Source: a virus. From it: a DNA stretch of 40,196 bases. The notes under the pieces were generated by a model. That model did not search any database, was not told the DNA's origin, and saw nothing but the letters and a program-made list of their open reading frames with translations. The DNA lies in the IMG/VR virus record IMGVR_UViG_3300032954_000043, positions 1 to 40,196 of that record. The stretch is one strand, 5' to 3'. The position numbers were made by a program, and so were the translations under genes. Position 1 is the first letter of the stretch. Each line of letters starts with the position of its first letter. Shown here in pieces: positions 1-9,691 of the stretch.

Positions 1-251
1 TTCAAAGACTTTCTCAAACTCAATACACATTAATTGCAAATAATTGGATTGATAAGAATATCGCCCCTGTAATGGCTGATACTTCTAAATATGAATTAAT
101 CAATCTAAATAAAGATAATATTCCTAAATTACAAATGGCTGTTTACGAATACCTCAATAAGCTTAATGCTGAAGGTAAACCACTACCAAAGGTTGAGGAA
201 GTATTGGATACCATTGAAAAGGAAGCTGAAGAATTCGCTAAACAAAACCTT
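1..251. repeat. Contig-end overlap, left copy
   Basis: These 251 bases recur at 39946-40196 with one difference (C at 124, T at 40069), which changes a Pro codon to Leu in the scaffolding gene. The reading frame runs through the join without a break. This is best read as overlap of a circular or circularly permuted assembly, giving a genome of about 39,945 bp. A true short direct terminal repeat is less likely, because the repeat lies inside a gene. Confidence 0.93.
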
Positions 252-581
252 ACCCAATATAAGAATGTAAAAAAATTCAAAACATTATTTGGTCCTGATG
301 GTGAAGAGGTTAAGCCAGCTAAGAAGGCTAAGAAAGCCCCTGAGCCCACCGAGGAAGAGTCAATGGAAGAAGAGTTAGACTTAGCCACAGATGATCAATT
401 AGGTGCAGATGACCCAGAGGTTGAGGAAGTTAAGCCTGAAGAAGATGACGAAGAAGAAGTTTATGAAACAAAGAACTTTAATGTATCAAAGGCAAGTGCT
501 AAGAATGTACCATTTGCTTTAATGAGTCCAACGGAAAAACTTCGTTTCTTACAAGAGGCAAGAAAACCTAAAAAGAAGTAA
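3..581 (+). CDS. Scaffolding protein, C-terminal part (gene crosses the window ends)
   Basis: The open frame enters from the left edge and is the continuation of the gene that starts at 39411. Joined through the 251-base overlap the protein is 371 aa. This part is strongly acidic in its middle (Glu/Asp runs) and ends in a basic tail (RKPKKK), as in phage scaffolding proteins whose C-terminus contacts the capsid protein. It lies between portal and major capsid genes, the usual place for a scaffold. An in-frame ATG at 72 is internal and need not be a start. The function rests on position and composition, not on a recognised domain. Confidence 0.75.
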   Translation, partial: QRLSQTQYTLIANNWIDKNIAPVMADTSKYELINLNKDNIPKLQMAVYEYLNKLNAEGKPLPKVEEVLDTIEKEAEEFAKQNLTQYKNVKKFKTLFGPDGEEVKPAKKAKKAPEPTEEESMEEELDLATDDQLGADDPEVEEVKPEEDDEEEVYETKNFNVSKASAKNVPFALMSPTEKLRFLQEARKPKKK

Positions 582-662
582 TAAAGGTAATATTCTAATA
601 TATAAGTGATCCATTCTGGCAACGTTTTACCTGCCATGGCTTAAAAGAGCCAAATAACGCAT

Positions 663-717
663 CCTCTATTGGAATGGAAAAGAAACAATTCAACACTTTT
701 TTCAGTCTCAATAGAGG
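663..717 (+). promoter_or_regulatory. Inverted repeat that can hide the capsid-gene ribosome binding site
   Basis: CCTCTATTG at 663-671 is the exact reverse complement of CAATAGAGG at 709-717. The right arm contains the AGAGG ribosome binding site of the major capsid gene (ATG 726). A G-U pair (672/708) can add a tenth pair; the loop is about 35 nt. Two smaller hairpins lie upstream (617-636 and 637-652). The arms are seen directly; a role in controlling capsid translation is inferred. Confidence 0.5.
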
Positions 718-725
718 TAAATACA

Positions 726-2192
726 ATGGCTTCACCAGTCGCAGGTAATAACAGTTCATCAGTACAACAGATCCTTAAACTATGGTATAAGGATGGTGGG
801 ATGACACTTTCCACTTATCAAAATCGTCCCTACTGGACACTTTTAACAAAGAAACCAGATAGTTCCGAAGTTGAAGGTAACACATTCCAATTCGCAATTC
901 AAACCAATGACAACCAATCTCGTAACGTACTCTTCCCAGGGGCACAATCACAAGCATGGGGATTGTCAGGTCAAGGCGCAACAAACGCATTAACAAATAG
1001 CGTTGCTGGCCCACCAAATGTTGGTTCAATCGGCGTTACACAATTTAGCGTTTTCCGTAGCTATAACTACGCCTACGCATCAATCTCCACAGTCTTAGAG
1101 CTTCAAACTAGAACAAAGAGAGGCGCATTCGATTCAGCAGTAACTCGCTTAATCCAATCCTCACTTAACGTCCTAGCCAATGACCAAGAAATTGGTTTAT
1201 TTGGTGGAAATGCTCCAGCTTCAATCATCTCTTCAGGCTTGACCACATACTCAACCGGATTCATCGGAAACATTGCTTCTTCAGTCGATGTTACCTCTTC
1301 AACAGGTGTTTTGACACTTGCTGTCGCCGCAGATGTCTCCAAGTTCAGCTTCGGGCAAGAATTAGACCTTTACTACAATAACTCTGGTACCCTTACAAAG
1401 CGTACCTCAGCAGGTGCGGGTGGTTTATTTGTTGGTTCAATCAACAGAAACACTGGCACACTTTACATTGTCAATTCAGCAGGCTCACCTGTTGCAATTA
1501 ACTCTGTCTTTACCAATGCTGCCGTCGGCGACTACATCTGTGTCACCAACGACTTCAACAATGGTGCTGCCTCTGGTACACAAGGTATTGCAAAGATTGC
1601 AGGTTTCGAATCATGGGTACCATTCGGTGGCCCAGTCAGCGATTCCTCAATGAATCCATTCATGGGTATAAACAGAAACGTAGGCGATGTTACCAGACTC
1701 GCCGGTAACTGGATTGATGCAACTGGCGCAATCGGACCAAACACAGGAAGAGTCTTAAACATTGAAGACGCAATTCTTGCTGGTATGACACAACAACAAA
1801 TCAACTCAGATAAGATGATTGATACTTGGGCACTTCACCCAATTCAAAATCTTAAACTATTGAAGTCAAATATCAATAGAGTTAATCTTCCTGGTGGAAC
1901 ATTAAAGACTGAAATTCCAACACTTTCATTTAAGGCAACTCAAATTGAAACAGATGGTGGGTTATCAACGGTAATTCCAAGTCGTTACTGCGGGTCAAAC
2001 CGTATGTATGGTCTTTACATGCCATCATGGAGTTATGTTCACCTTGGGGAACCAGTTGAAATGTATGGTCAAGACGGTCTTGATGGCCTTCGTGAACCAA
2101 TGTTGGATGCAAAGGGATACAGATTCTTCTCATTCGGTAACACCGTATGTGATGAACCTTCAGCCAACGTAACAATCAACCTTCCACTTTAA
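726..2192 (+). CDS. Major capsid protein
   Basis: This 488-aa protein forms the head shell. It follows the scaffolding gene and precedes head-tail adaptor genes, the classic order portal-scaffold-capsid-adaptor. The sequence is mixed alpha/beta, rich in Asn, Gly and Ser, with a conserved-looking C-terminal part (GLYMPSWSYVHLGEP) of the kind seen in HK97-fold capsid proteins of podoviruses. The ATG at 726 is chosen over an upstream ATG in frame because AGAGG lies 8 bases before it and the 19 extra residues look non-coding. That ribosome binding site lies in a possible hairpin stem. The fold is inferred, not proven. Confidence 0.88.
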   Translation: MASPVAGNNSSSVQQILKLWYKDGGMTLSTYQNRPYWTLLTKKPDSSEVEGNTFQFAIQTNDNQSRNVLFPGAQSQAWGLSGQGATNALTNSVAGPPNVGSIGVTQFSVFRSYNYAYASISTVLELQTRTKRGAFDSAVTRLIQSSLNVLANDQEIGLFGGNAPASIISSGLTTYSTGFIGNIASSVDVTSSTGVLTLAVAADVSKFSFGQELDLYYNNSGTLTKRTSAGAGGLFVGSINRNTGTLYIVNSAGSPVAINSVFTNAAVGDYICVTNDFNNGAASGTQGIAKIAGFESWVPFGGPVSDSSMNPFMGINRNVGDVTRLAGNWIDATGAIGPNTGRVLNIEDAILAGMTQQQINSDKMIDTWALHPIQNLKLLKSNINRVNLPGGTLKTEIPTLSFKATQIETDGGLSTVIPSRYCGSNRMYGLYMPSWSYVHLGEPVEMYGQDGLDGLREPMLDAKGYRFFSFGNTVCDEPSANVTINLPL

Positions 2193-2205
2193 GGAATAAA
2201 CTAAG

Positions 2206-2613
2206 ATGCCTTTTAATTTTACTGGATACAAGGGACAGGCTTACGATGCTAAGCAAGGCGTAGTTGATGACGGCTATTTATTCGTTGTCAATGATGGTGC
2301 AGGTCACACTGTAACATCAAAGCTACCTCAGCTTACTATCTTTTCAGCGAATCCTGTCCGCAGTGCTACAGGGGTCTGGTCCGTTGGACTATTAGACTCT
2401 GTTGACTCATATCTCGATATTGAAGTCAAGACGGTTCTGGCTTCCGGAACATATCTTTCAACGCAGCTATTGCCCCCAACCACTGATGCTAATGGGAAAC
2501 CAGTCATCAATTGGGTATTCAATGTTGCGGGAACCCCTACGGACTTACCTTCAACAGGTAGCCCAATGTTTTTGGTTCACGTTAGATATTCTGAAACACA
2601 TTACGGGTTTTAA
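2206..2613 (+). CDS. Putative head decoration or minor capsid protein
   Basis: This 135-aa protein has no family I can name. It starts 13 bases after the capsid stop with AAGGA upstream, so it is translated from the same message. The sequence is beta-rich and lacks charged coiled coils, membrane segments or a signal peptide. A small gene directly after the capsid gene is often a decoration protein, but this is inference from position only. Confidence 0.6.
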   Translation: MPFNFTGYKGQAYDAKQGVVDDGYLFVVNDGAGHTVTSKLPQLTIFSANPVRSATGVWSVGLLDSVDSYLDIEVKTVLASGTYLSTQLLPPTTDANGKPVINWVFNVAGTPTDLPSTGSPMFLVHVRYSETHYGF

Positions 2614-2615
2614 CA

Positions 2616-2852
2616 ATGGCGCTTCCAATGGGATTAGCTGACATCATGGCTAAACATGGTGTCGGAATGTCTGCAAAGCCAGATGATGGTGACGCAGATA
2701 TGCCAGAAGGTGATGATTCAGAAATGGAACATTGCCTTACGGGAGTTGCTGACGCTGTAGCATCAGGTGATAAAGAAGCTATTAAGTCTGCCCTTAGAGA
2801 CTTAGTAGACTGTATCAAACATGATGATATGGAACAGGACGAATCTGAATAA
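2616..2852 (+). CDS. Small acidic protein of unknown function, head region
   Basis: This 78-aa acidic protein starts two bases after the previous stop. The N-terminal segment MALPMGLADIMAKHG is amphipathic; the middle is Asp/Glu rich, and the C-terminal part (GDKEAIKSALRDLVDCI) looks helical. Small acidic proteins between capsid and adaptor genes occur in many podoviruses without assigned function. No catalytic motif is visible. Confidence 0.6.
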   Translation: MALPMGLADIMAKHGVGMSAKPDDGDADMPEGDDSEMEHCLTGVADAVASGDKEAIKSALRDLVDCIKHDDMEQDESE

Positions 2853-2856
2853 ACCT

Positions 2857-2880
2857 AAGGGCAGATCTTACCCTGCTCTT
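2857..2880 (+). terminator. Weak hairpin after the capsid gene group
   Basis: AAGGGCAG (2857-2864) can pair with CTGCTCTT (2873-2880) through eight base pairs including one G-U, leaving an 8-base loop. No clear T-tract follows, so a full terminator is doubtful; it may attenuate transcription or protect the 3' end of the capsid message. The gap 2853-2954 holds nothing else that I can recognise. Confidence 0.25.
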
Positions 2881-2954
2881 TATGCCTCTCATGTAATTAA
2901 ATTTGCGTAGGGGCACCATAACAATAGCAATGAGTATTCTATATTGGAGCTTGG

Positions 2955-3674
2955 ATGAATTTTGGAGAATTGCAAGTTTATGTCAGACAAAGACTAGGCA
3001 TTGAACAAAACCAGAATGTTCAACCTTCTGAGCTAAATACAATGATTAATCTTTCCCTTGGAAGCCTTGATGAAATCTTGGCAACCACATCTCAAGATTA
3101 TCACCTTAAAAGTTATCTTGCAACCCTTGGTAACGCAACCCCTGCTAACCCATCCTCAGGCAACATGATTCCCCTTCCTCCAGACTTCTTCAAGTTAAGA
3201 GGCGTTGACTTCGGTTCCCCAGGCCAATGGATCACAATCTACGGGTTCAATTTCCAACAAAGAAACTACTTTAATTCACCTTATTCTAACATGTTTGCTA
3301 ACTATGGCAACCAAATTCAAAGAAAAGTTAGAGTAATAGATAATCAATGGATCCTTGTCGAACCATTAAACCTTTGTTCAGGTCAGTATCAAGTTTGGTA
3401 TACACCTAAATTTCAACCATTAGTAAATGATTATGATCCATTACCAACAGATATGGATACAGAAGGATTTATTGAGTATTGTGTTGCATGTACAGGACAA
3501 AAGGTATATTCCAAGCTATTGTTACCGACTGAAATCTTTGATAAACAAATTGCTTATTATGAAGAAAAAGTAAGAAACAGTTCACAGAATTTAATGAGTC
3601 TTGGTCCACAAACGATGACCAATGTAAGAAACAGAGGAAGAGGAATTGGATGGGCGAGAGGCGGGAGAGGATAA
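2955..3674 (+). CDS. Head-tail adaptor protein
   Basis: This 239-aa protein begins MNFGELQVYVRQRLG followed by a helical segment with regularly spaced Leu and Asn (ELNTMINLSLGSLDEIL). That pattern is typical of adaptor proteins that dock on the portal ring in podoviruses such as those related to phiEco32/SU10. The middle carries short beta segments and the C-terminus is Arg/Gly rich. The position between capsid and nozzle genes agrees. GGAG lies 8 bases before the ATG. Family assignment is from pattern and order. Confidence 0.7.
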   Translation: MNFGELQVYVRQRLGIEQNQNVQPSELNTMINLSLGSLDEILATTSQDYHLKSYLATLGNATPANPSSGNMIPLPPDFFKLRGVDFGSPGQWITIYGFNFQQRNYFNSPYSNMFANYGNQIQRKVRVIDNQWILVEPLNLCSGQYQVWYTPKFQPLVNDYDPLPTDMDTEGFIEYCVACTGQKVYSKLLLPTEIFDKQIAYYEEKVRNSSQNLMSLGPQTMTNVRNRGRGIGWARGGRG

Positions 3675-3675
3675 T

Positions 3676-4020
3676 ATGGCGCTTCCACAATTTTTGAAAC
3701 GCTTCCTTGCTGAATCCGCCACCACAACAACAATCAATATAGTAAAAGGTTTCAATCAACTAAATGATAACCTTGATTCAATATTCCAAGCATTATTAAA
3801 GAAGGTTCAGCTTGATAGTGTTTTGTTACAGAATATTCCATTAAATCCTGGCGTCAATCAAATCAGTCATACCTTAGGTAGAGTATTAACAGGGTGGACG
3901 GTGATTAGGTTATCTGGGCCCGCAGTTATATATGATATGCAAGCTACAAATCCTAACCCAGGACTCTACCTAATATTGAATAGTAGTATTGGATGCAATG
4001 TTAGCTTGCTTGTATTTTAG
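3676..4020 (+). CDS. Small structural protein of the neck or tail
   Basis: This 114-aa protein has a predicted helical N-terminal half and a compact beta-rich C-terminal half. The segment HTLGRVLTGWTVIRLSGPA and the ending in LLVF match a small domain commonly found in tailed-phage neck or tail genes of unknown role. The ATG at 3676 is preferred because GGGAGAGG lies just upstream. A longer in-frame start at 3646 would overlap the adaptor gene. Structural role is inferred from location. Confidence 0.6.
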   Translation: MALPQFLKRFLAESATTTTINIVKGFNQLNDNLDSIFQALLKKVQLDSVLLQNIPLNPGVNQISHTLGRVLTGWTVIRLSGPAVIYDMQATNPNPGLYLILNSSIGCNVSLLVF

Positions 4021-4029
4021 GAGACATAA

Positions 4030-5619
4030 ATGACCGGAGAGATTACTTATACAATACCTGTGGCGGGAGTTACCCCCGGTCCTAACTATGCAGTCAATGT
4101 TAGTGACGCCCTCACAGTAATTCAGACCCATAATCATGATGGTCTCGATGATGGTAGTCAAATTGATATCTCAAAACAAGTAATTAGTCAAGATTTACAA
4201 CTTGATGGCTATAACATTGGAACCGTCAGAAGTCTTGAGATGGAGTCTCAACCTTCCCAATTGACAGGGGAAGGTGATGTCAATTGTCTCTATGTAAATC
4301 AAAATAATTTAGGCTTTAATAACTCTAATGGTGTATTCGTCCCAATCACTAGCGGCAATACCCTTGCAATCGGTGCCTTAACCTTTACGAATTTTTCTGT
4401 CCGTACCATTGTAAGCAGCGCCACAATTTTGGCAACCGACACTTACAATTGTGTTGATGTAAATGCTTCTGGTGCATTAACAATCACCCTCCCTATTGCT
4501 GGCTTAATTTCTCCTATCCCTGCTGGAAGACTTTTCCTCATCCGTGATACAAACTTCACCGCAGGCACAAATACAATTACAATCCAAGTAACCCCCGCCA
4601 GTGGTAATACATTTGCAACGGGAGCTACAAGTATCGAGATTAATAATAATGGTGGCTATATTGGTGTGTATACAGATGGCGTAAGTAAATGGTTTATCTG
4701 GACACAAAATGTATATAGTACAAGTGAAATCATCAATTATAATGGTGTAACAATCACTGAAACTGGAGGGGCTCATTACTTTGTTGGTGAAACAATAAAT
4801 ATTGATTCAACCTCTGTAGTAACGAATAATGCACCTCTTGGACAAAATGGAGATGCTAGCTTCAATGGTAATGCTTACTTCAATAGTCCTGTTGTCTTTG
4901 GAATTGTTGCAACACTTCATACAACCGCAGCAATTTATGCAACAAGTCAAACCACAACATTCCAATCCTGTACAATTGATTTAATCTCATCATCACAAAT
5001 TAGTGCTAACAATACTACCATTTGTTCATTTGCAGGGGCATTGAATGGCTCCGGTATCAATACATTTACAGGGACAACAAGCATTGCTAGCCCAACAATT
5101 TCGGGCGGCATGACCTTATCAGGGGGCGGAGCTATTACCGGGAATGTTAGCTTCAATTCAGGTACAATTACCGTTGATGATAATATTAACTTTAATAGTT
5201 CTACATTATTTACAAATACTTGTGGTTGGAATATCCACACTAATTCATTTATTCAAATGGATAATTCATCTGTATTAGAAGTAGATGGTTTATTTAAGAA
5301 TTATGGTCCAAATAGAATTGGTGTTACTCTAATATCATATGGAACATATAATATCAATCCAGCCACTGATAATTATATTGCTGTTGATACATCATTAAGT
5401 GGATTGACTACAGTAAATATGCCTGCCACCCCAAGCACAGGTGATACTTATGCAATTGGAGATGCCGCAGATAACTTAGGTAGTGCAACAATCCTATTAC
5501 AAGGTAATGGGCACAACTTCTTTTTACCAGGTGGATCTTCTTCATATACTTATCCTCACACAAATGGCTTATGTTTAAGATGGGTATTTGCCAATAACTG
5601 TTGGGTACAGGTGGTCTAA
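4030..5619 (+). CDS. Beta-rich fibre or tailspike-like protein
   Basis: This 529-aa protein starts after GGAG and carries a THNHDG motif near residue 37, common in phage fibre bases. Near residues 125-220 there is a segment of the type D-x-Y-x-x-V-x-V ... TITLP ... GRLFLIRD ... NTITIQV, which recurs in tail fibre and spike proteins. The middle is a run of Asn/Ser/Thr-rich beta strands suggestive of a beta-helix or trimeric shaft. It sits between the adaptor and nozzle genes, so it could be a head fibre, an adaptor-attached spike or a tail fibre. No enzymatic motif is evident. Confidence 0.65.
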   Translation: MTGEITYTIPVAGVTPGPNYAVNVSDALTVIQTHNHDGLDDGSQIDISKQVISQDLQLDGYNIGTVRSLEMESQPSQLTGEGDVNCLYVNQNNLGFNNSNGVFVPITSGNTLAIGALTFTNFSVRTIVSSATILATDTYNCVDVNASGALTITLPIAGLISPIPAGRLFLIRDTNFTAGTNTITIQVTPASGNTFATGATSIEINNNGGYIGVYTDGVSKWFIWTQNVYSTSEIINYNGVTITETGGAHYFVGETINIDSTSVVTNNAPLGQNGDASFNGNAYFNSPVVFGIVATLHTTAAIYATSQTTTFQSCTIDLISSSQISANNTTICSFAGALNGSGINTFTGTTSIASPTISGGMTLSGGGAITGNVSFNSGTITVDDNINFNSSTLFTNTCGWNIHTNSFIQMDNSSVLEVDGLFKNYGPNRIGVTLISYGTYNINPATDNYIAVDTSLSGLTTVNMPATPSTGDTYAIGDAADNLGSATILLQGNGHNFFLPGGSSSYTYPHTNGLCLRWVFANNCWVQVV

Positions 5620-8600
5620 TGCCTTTTCCTGGCACTTCAACGCTTCCACTTATCTTTTCTGGTGGATTAAATTCTGCTGTCGCAGAGTATAGTCTTGATC
5701 AGCCTAATTTGCAAACGGCAGAAAATGCTGTAACGGCAGAGTTTGGTCAACTTGATAAGCGTACAGGGTTTGTTGCTCAACCTAGAGCCATTATGGGTGG
5801 TGGTCAAATCTCTAATGGTGAAAAGATTACCACCTTCAATAATGGTGGTGGTACCGATGAACTTATCCTATTAGATGGCGCTACAATCTACTCCTACCAA
5901 GAAGAAGAGCAAGTTTGGATTAATAGAGGTCTAGTCTTTGATACTGTATGCACCCAACAAAAGGTGTTAAATACAAAGATTGCAACTCAATCTAATCCTA
6001 ATGTTTCTTCAAGCAATAATATCTCAGTATACGCTTGGGAAGATAATAGAACTCTTCCAATTCAATCTAGCGGTGTTAGATATAGTGTAATCAATCAATT
6101 AACAAATACATTCATTATCTCGGATAATCTTGTTTTTCCGAACTCTACAAGACCCACTGTAATCAGTGATGGCTATCATTTTTATCTATTTTATTGTGCG
6201 TCATCTTTTGATGTATTGTATAATGTCATTCCTGTTGCTGCGCCAAACACTGTAACTCAACAATTAATTTCGCTTACTTCCAATGGTTATTCTAGCACTT
6301 TTGGTGAGGCTAGCATTGCTTATGATGCAATGATCTACATCCCAAGAAGCCCAGCAGATGCCCCTGGGGTATTGCTTACGGTTGTGGCAACACAATCCGG
6401 CTTAATAATGCATTCAAGTTTAACCGGAACTGTCACCGTAGATAGCAATACTTTCATCAATTGCGTCTCAATCTGCACAGATCAAAATCATAACATCTGG
6501 ATTACCTATAGCGATAATTCGGCTGTATATTGCACAGCATATAATCTTAATATCTTAACTGATATGTATGTTCAACTATTTGCTCCAATTACAGTAGTTA
6601 CATCTCCAGCGGTAAATCTTGGATGCTGCGGTGATAGAAATAGAGGAAGCTTAAATCTCACCTGTGAATTTGTCAATGACCCACTAAATAATTATTGCAA
6701 CAATTATATTATCACCAGTAAAGGTATCCACACTCTTATTGGTCAGATTAGATCTGTAGGGTTAGCAAGTAAGCCATTTCTCCAAGATGGTAATGTATTT
6801 ATTAATACGATTAATGCTTCTGTATTACAGGCAACTTATTTCACACAATGTCTTTCATTGGGTATTGGTTTTATCCCAGGGACATCAACATTACAAGCCA
6901 TAAATAACTCTACAATTCAAACAGACTTTACAATTGTAGCAAAGCATTCTGCAACCAACGGTGGAGTTTATAGAACTAATAATATTCTTTCACAATGCTC
7001 TTTGGTAGCTCCTGATACTTATCTATTCGCAGGACAGCGGAAGGGACCATTCATTTCCTATGAATCATCACAAGCTTCAATCCTTGGGGTTGCGGGATAT
7101 ACAATTGGTTTTAATAATGCAAATCCTTTTCAAAATGTTTCAAGCAATAATAATCTCCATATTGTTGGTGGTGTTAAAAAGATTTATGATGGTATCTCTT
7201 GTGTGGAAGATAACTTTCACCTATTTCCAGAATTACCTGATGGTTTCGGATGTGATCTAAGCATCTTTACTGGTGGTGGTGGTCTTAGCTATAACCCAGA
7301 AACCCCAGATGCACAATATCAATGGATTGTTGTATATGAATGGACTGATAATTATCAACAAGTTCAACGTAGTGGAACCTCGGTAGCAAACTCATACATT
7401 TCAACCGCTACGGGTCAAGGCGCAATCCTTACTGTCCCTACCCTTAGACTCACAGATAAAGTATCCCCAAGATCCCCTGTATCCATCTCAATCTACAGAA
7501 CCCTCTATGATGGAACCATTTTCTACAAAATCACCAACGATTCTGATCCATTGGTAAATGATACCACTGTAGATACGCTTACATTCACCGACAATCTTAC
7601 GGATGCGGATATTCAACAAAATGAAATCCTTTATACATCGGAACAATTAGCAAATACAGCTCCACCCTCATGTAGCTTGATCTCACTTTATCAACAAAGA
7701 TTAATGATTAATCAAACTGAAGATCCTAAGGTTCTTTGGTATAGTCAAAATAAGTTTGACCTATCACAATATAATACATTAGCTTTGGATTGGAATACCT
7801 CATTCGTTGAAGGTGTTGATAGTAGGTTTGGCTCCGATATCACAGCAATTGGTCTCTTGGATAATAACTTAGCTATTTTCAAGGAAACATCAATCTTCTT
7901 ATTGAGTGGAGATGGTCCAAATCCATTATTTACAGCAGGGCAATTCAATGATGCTCAGCCTCTTGTTTCTGACACTGGATGCACCAACCCTGACAGCTTA
8001 GTATTTCTTACCCAAACCCCAAAGACGCCTGGGGGATTGATGTTTCAATCTAAGAAAGGGATCTATCTATTGGGAAGAGATCAATCGCTTTACTTCATCG
8101 GTGCCCCTGTAAAAAAATACAATTACCTTACAATAAATGGGGCAAATATTCTTGCCAATAGCAATCAAGTTGTGTTTACCTCAGACGAAGGAATTTGTCT
8201 TGTATACAACTATTACTTTGATTGTTGGTCTACCTGGACAAATCTTCCTTGTGTTAGTTCTACAGTGTGGAATGATCAATTAGTATTATTGACTAAGAAT
8301 GGTGGTGCAATGATTCAAGACATCACCAATACCGTCTATCAAGATACTTATCCAAATGATAATCAATCAAATCCACAATTAAAGATTGTTAGTCCATGGG
8401 TTAAGTTTAATGGCCAAGGTAACCTTCAAGGAAGAGCTGTTGTTTATAATTGTGTATTGTTAGGGCAATTAAAGGAGCCACATAATTTACAGATTGATAT
8501 TGCTTACGATTATGATCCGGCAATAAGAGAAACACAAATCATATCTTCTACTGTGGCGGCGAATAGATGGGGTAATCTTCCTATCTGGGGAAATGATGGT

Positions 8601-8816
8601 CAATGGGGTGGATCACAATTCTCTAACTATCAATTTATGATTAATTTCAAATATCCAAGAGGGTTTTATGGTGGTGGATGTCAATCCGTACAACTAACGA
8701 TAACAGATTTAGATCCAGATCCATCCGCTGGATATAGCTTAAATGCGTTAGTGTTTGAATTTATGCCACTTCCAGGAAATTATCTTGTCCCTACGGGCAA
8801 TCTTTCAGGAGGATAA
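5619..8816 (+). CDS. Tail nozzle (tubular tail) protein
   Basis: This 1065-aa beta-rich protein fits the nozzle of short-tailed phages (T7 gp12 and P22 gp10-like proteins). The N-terminus contains AVTAEFGQLDKRTGF, a signature of such proteins. The part near residues 690-830 has the order RLMINQ, WYSQNKFD, LLDNNLAIFKETSIFLLSG, GIYLLG and DEGICLVYNYYFDCWSTW, matching the beta-propeller portion. The ATG at 5619 overlaps the previous stop as TAATG; a TTG at 5601 in the same frame is less likely. The length is at the large end for the family. Confidence 0.78.
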   Translation: MPFPGTSTLPLIFSGGLNSAVAEYSLDQPNLQTAENAVTAEFGQLDKRTGFVAQPRAIMGGGQISNGEKITTFNNGGGTDELILLDGATIYSYQEEEQVWINRGLVFDTVCTQQKVLNTKIATQSNPNVSSSNNISVYAWEDNRTLPIQSSGVRYSVINQLTNTFIISDNLVFPNSTRPTVISDGYHFYLFYCASSFDVLYNVIPVAAPNTVTQQLISLTSNGYSSTFGEASIAYDAMIYIPRSPADAPGVLLTVVATQSGLIMHSSLTGTVTVDSNTFINCVSICTDQNHNIWITYSDNSAVYCTAYNLNILTDMYVQLFAPITVVTSPAVNLGCCGDRNRGSLNLTCEFVNDPLNNYCNNYIITSKGIHTLIGQIRSVGLASKPFLQDGNVFINTINASVLQATYFTQCLSLGIGFIPGTSTLQAINNSTIQTDFTIVAKHSATNGGVYRTNNILSQCSLVAPDTYLFAGQRKGPFISYESSQASILGVAGYTIGFNNANPFQNVSSNNNLHIVGGVKKIYDGISCVEDNFHLFPELPDGFGCDLSIFTGGGGLSYNPETPDAQYQWIVVYEWTDNYQQVQRSGTSVANSYISTATGQGAILTVPTLRLTDKVSPRSPVSISIYRTLYDGTIFYKITNDSDPLVNDTTVDTLTFTDNLTDADIQQNEILYTSEQLANTAPPSCSLISLYQQRLMINQTEDPKVLWYSQNKFDLSQYNTLALDWNTSFVEGVDSRFGSDITAIGLLDNNLAIFKETSIFLLSGDGPNPLFTAGQFNDAQPLVSDTGCTNPDSLVFLTQTPKTPGGLMFQSKKGIYLLGRDQSLYFIGAPVKKYNYLTINGANILANSNQVVFTSDEGICLVYNYYFDCWSTWTNLPCVSSTVWNDQLVLLTKNGGAMIQDITNTVYQDTYPNDNQSNPQLKIVSPWVKFNGQGNLQGRAVVYNCVLLGQLKEPHNLQIDIAYDYDPAIRETQIISSTVAANRWGNLPIWGNDGQWGGSQFSNYQFMINFKYPRGFYGGGCQSVQLTITDLDPDPSAGYSLNALVFEFMPLPGNYLVPTGNLSGG

Positions 8817-8818
8817 TA

Positions 8819-9682
8819 ATGGTTTCTAATGCACAATTTCAATTGGGTGCCCCACAAGCGGCAAGTTCCAATTTCGGTATAGACACAAATATTCAAGGAC
8901 CAGATGCTTTTGGAACAGGAATGTATAGACCAGGGGCTTTCCAGATTGATCCATCTCAATTTCTTAACCCCGGAGGTAACTACGCTCCTGCGCTTAATAA
9001 TCAGCTTGGTAATTATCTTAACGCTACTACGACTCCTGTTCAACAACAAACTTCTGCATTGGTAACCTCACCACAATATGGTCAAGGGGTAAATGGTCAA
9101 TTAGGCCTTGCACAACAATATCAGAATATGGCTGCGGGTCAAGGTCCAAGCCTTGCCGCAGTAACGGCACAACAACAAGGCCAAGCTAATTTAGCAAATA
9201 ATTTAGCTATGTTGGGTAGTGCTCGAGGCGCCGGTAGTCCTGCCGCTGCACAATTGGCTGCGAGAAATGCTCAAACTCAAACCGGTCAAAACATTGCGCA
9301 AAATGCAACCCTTGGTAGAACTCAAGAAGAGTTAGGGGCATTAGGGGCTGCTGGGGGGTTATATAATAATATTGCTGGACTTGGATTACAATCTGCGGGT
9401 CAAGGCATTCAAAACAATCAATTCAATGCAGGTCAAGGTAATCAATTAGGTGTCAGCAATCAAGCCAACAATCTTGCTGCACAAACGAATTATCTTAATA
9501 ATCTATCTCAACAAAATCAACAAAATCAACAAGGAGCAATTCAAGCTCAACAATTGGGTGTGCAGAATCAACTTGGATTGGATCAAATTCAATCTCAAGC
9601 ATATCAAAATGCAGCTCAAAACAACCAAAAAGTTGCTGGTGCCGCATTGCAAGCGGTTGGCGGATTAGCTTCTTTCATCTAA
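8819..9682 (+). CDS. Gln/Ala-rich internal virion protein
   Basis: This 287-aa protein is extremely rich in Gln, Asn, Ala and Gly with long amphipathic helices and no Cys. Such proteins directly downstream of the nozzle gene are usually packaged inside the head and ejected with DNA to build the trans-envelope channel. AGGAGG overlaps the previous stop, giving a strong start. There is no enzymatic motif. Function is inferred from composition and order. Confidence 0.6.
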   Translation: MVSNAQFQLGAPQAASSNFGIDTNIQGPDAFGTGMYRPGAFQIDPSQFLNPGGNYAPALNNQLGNYLNATTTPVQQQTSALVTSPQYGQGVNGQLGLAQQYQNMAAGQGPSLAAVTAQQQGQANLANNLAMLGSARGAGSPAAAQLAARNAQTQTGQNIAQNATLGRTQEELGALGAAGGLYNNIAGLGLQSAGQGIQNNQFNAGQGNQLGVSNQANNLAAQTNYLNNLSQQNQQNQQGAIQAQQLGVQNQLGLDQIQSQAYQNAAQNNQKVAGAALQAVGGLASFI

Positions 9683-9691
9683 AGGGAATAC

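Noticed and set aside
1-251. Direct terminal repeats of a linear T7-like genome
   Set aside because: The repeat lies inside one gene whose frame continues exactly across the join, as expected from circular assembly overlap.
704-717. AGTCTCAATAGAGG as another solo CRISPR-like element
   Set aside because: Only GTCTCAAT matches; the right arm and the loop are missing.
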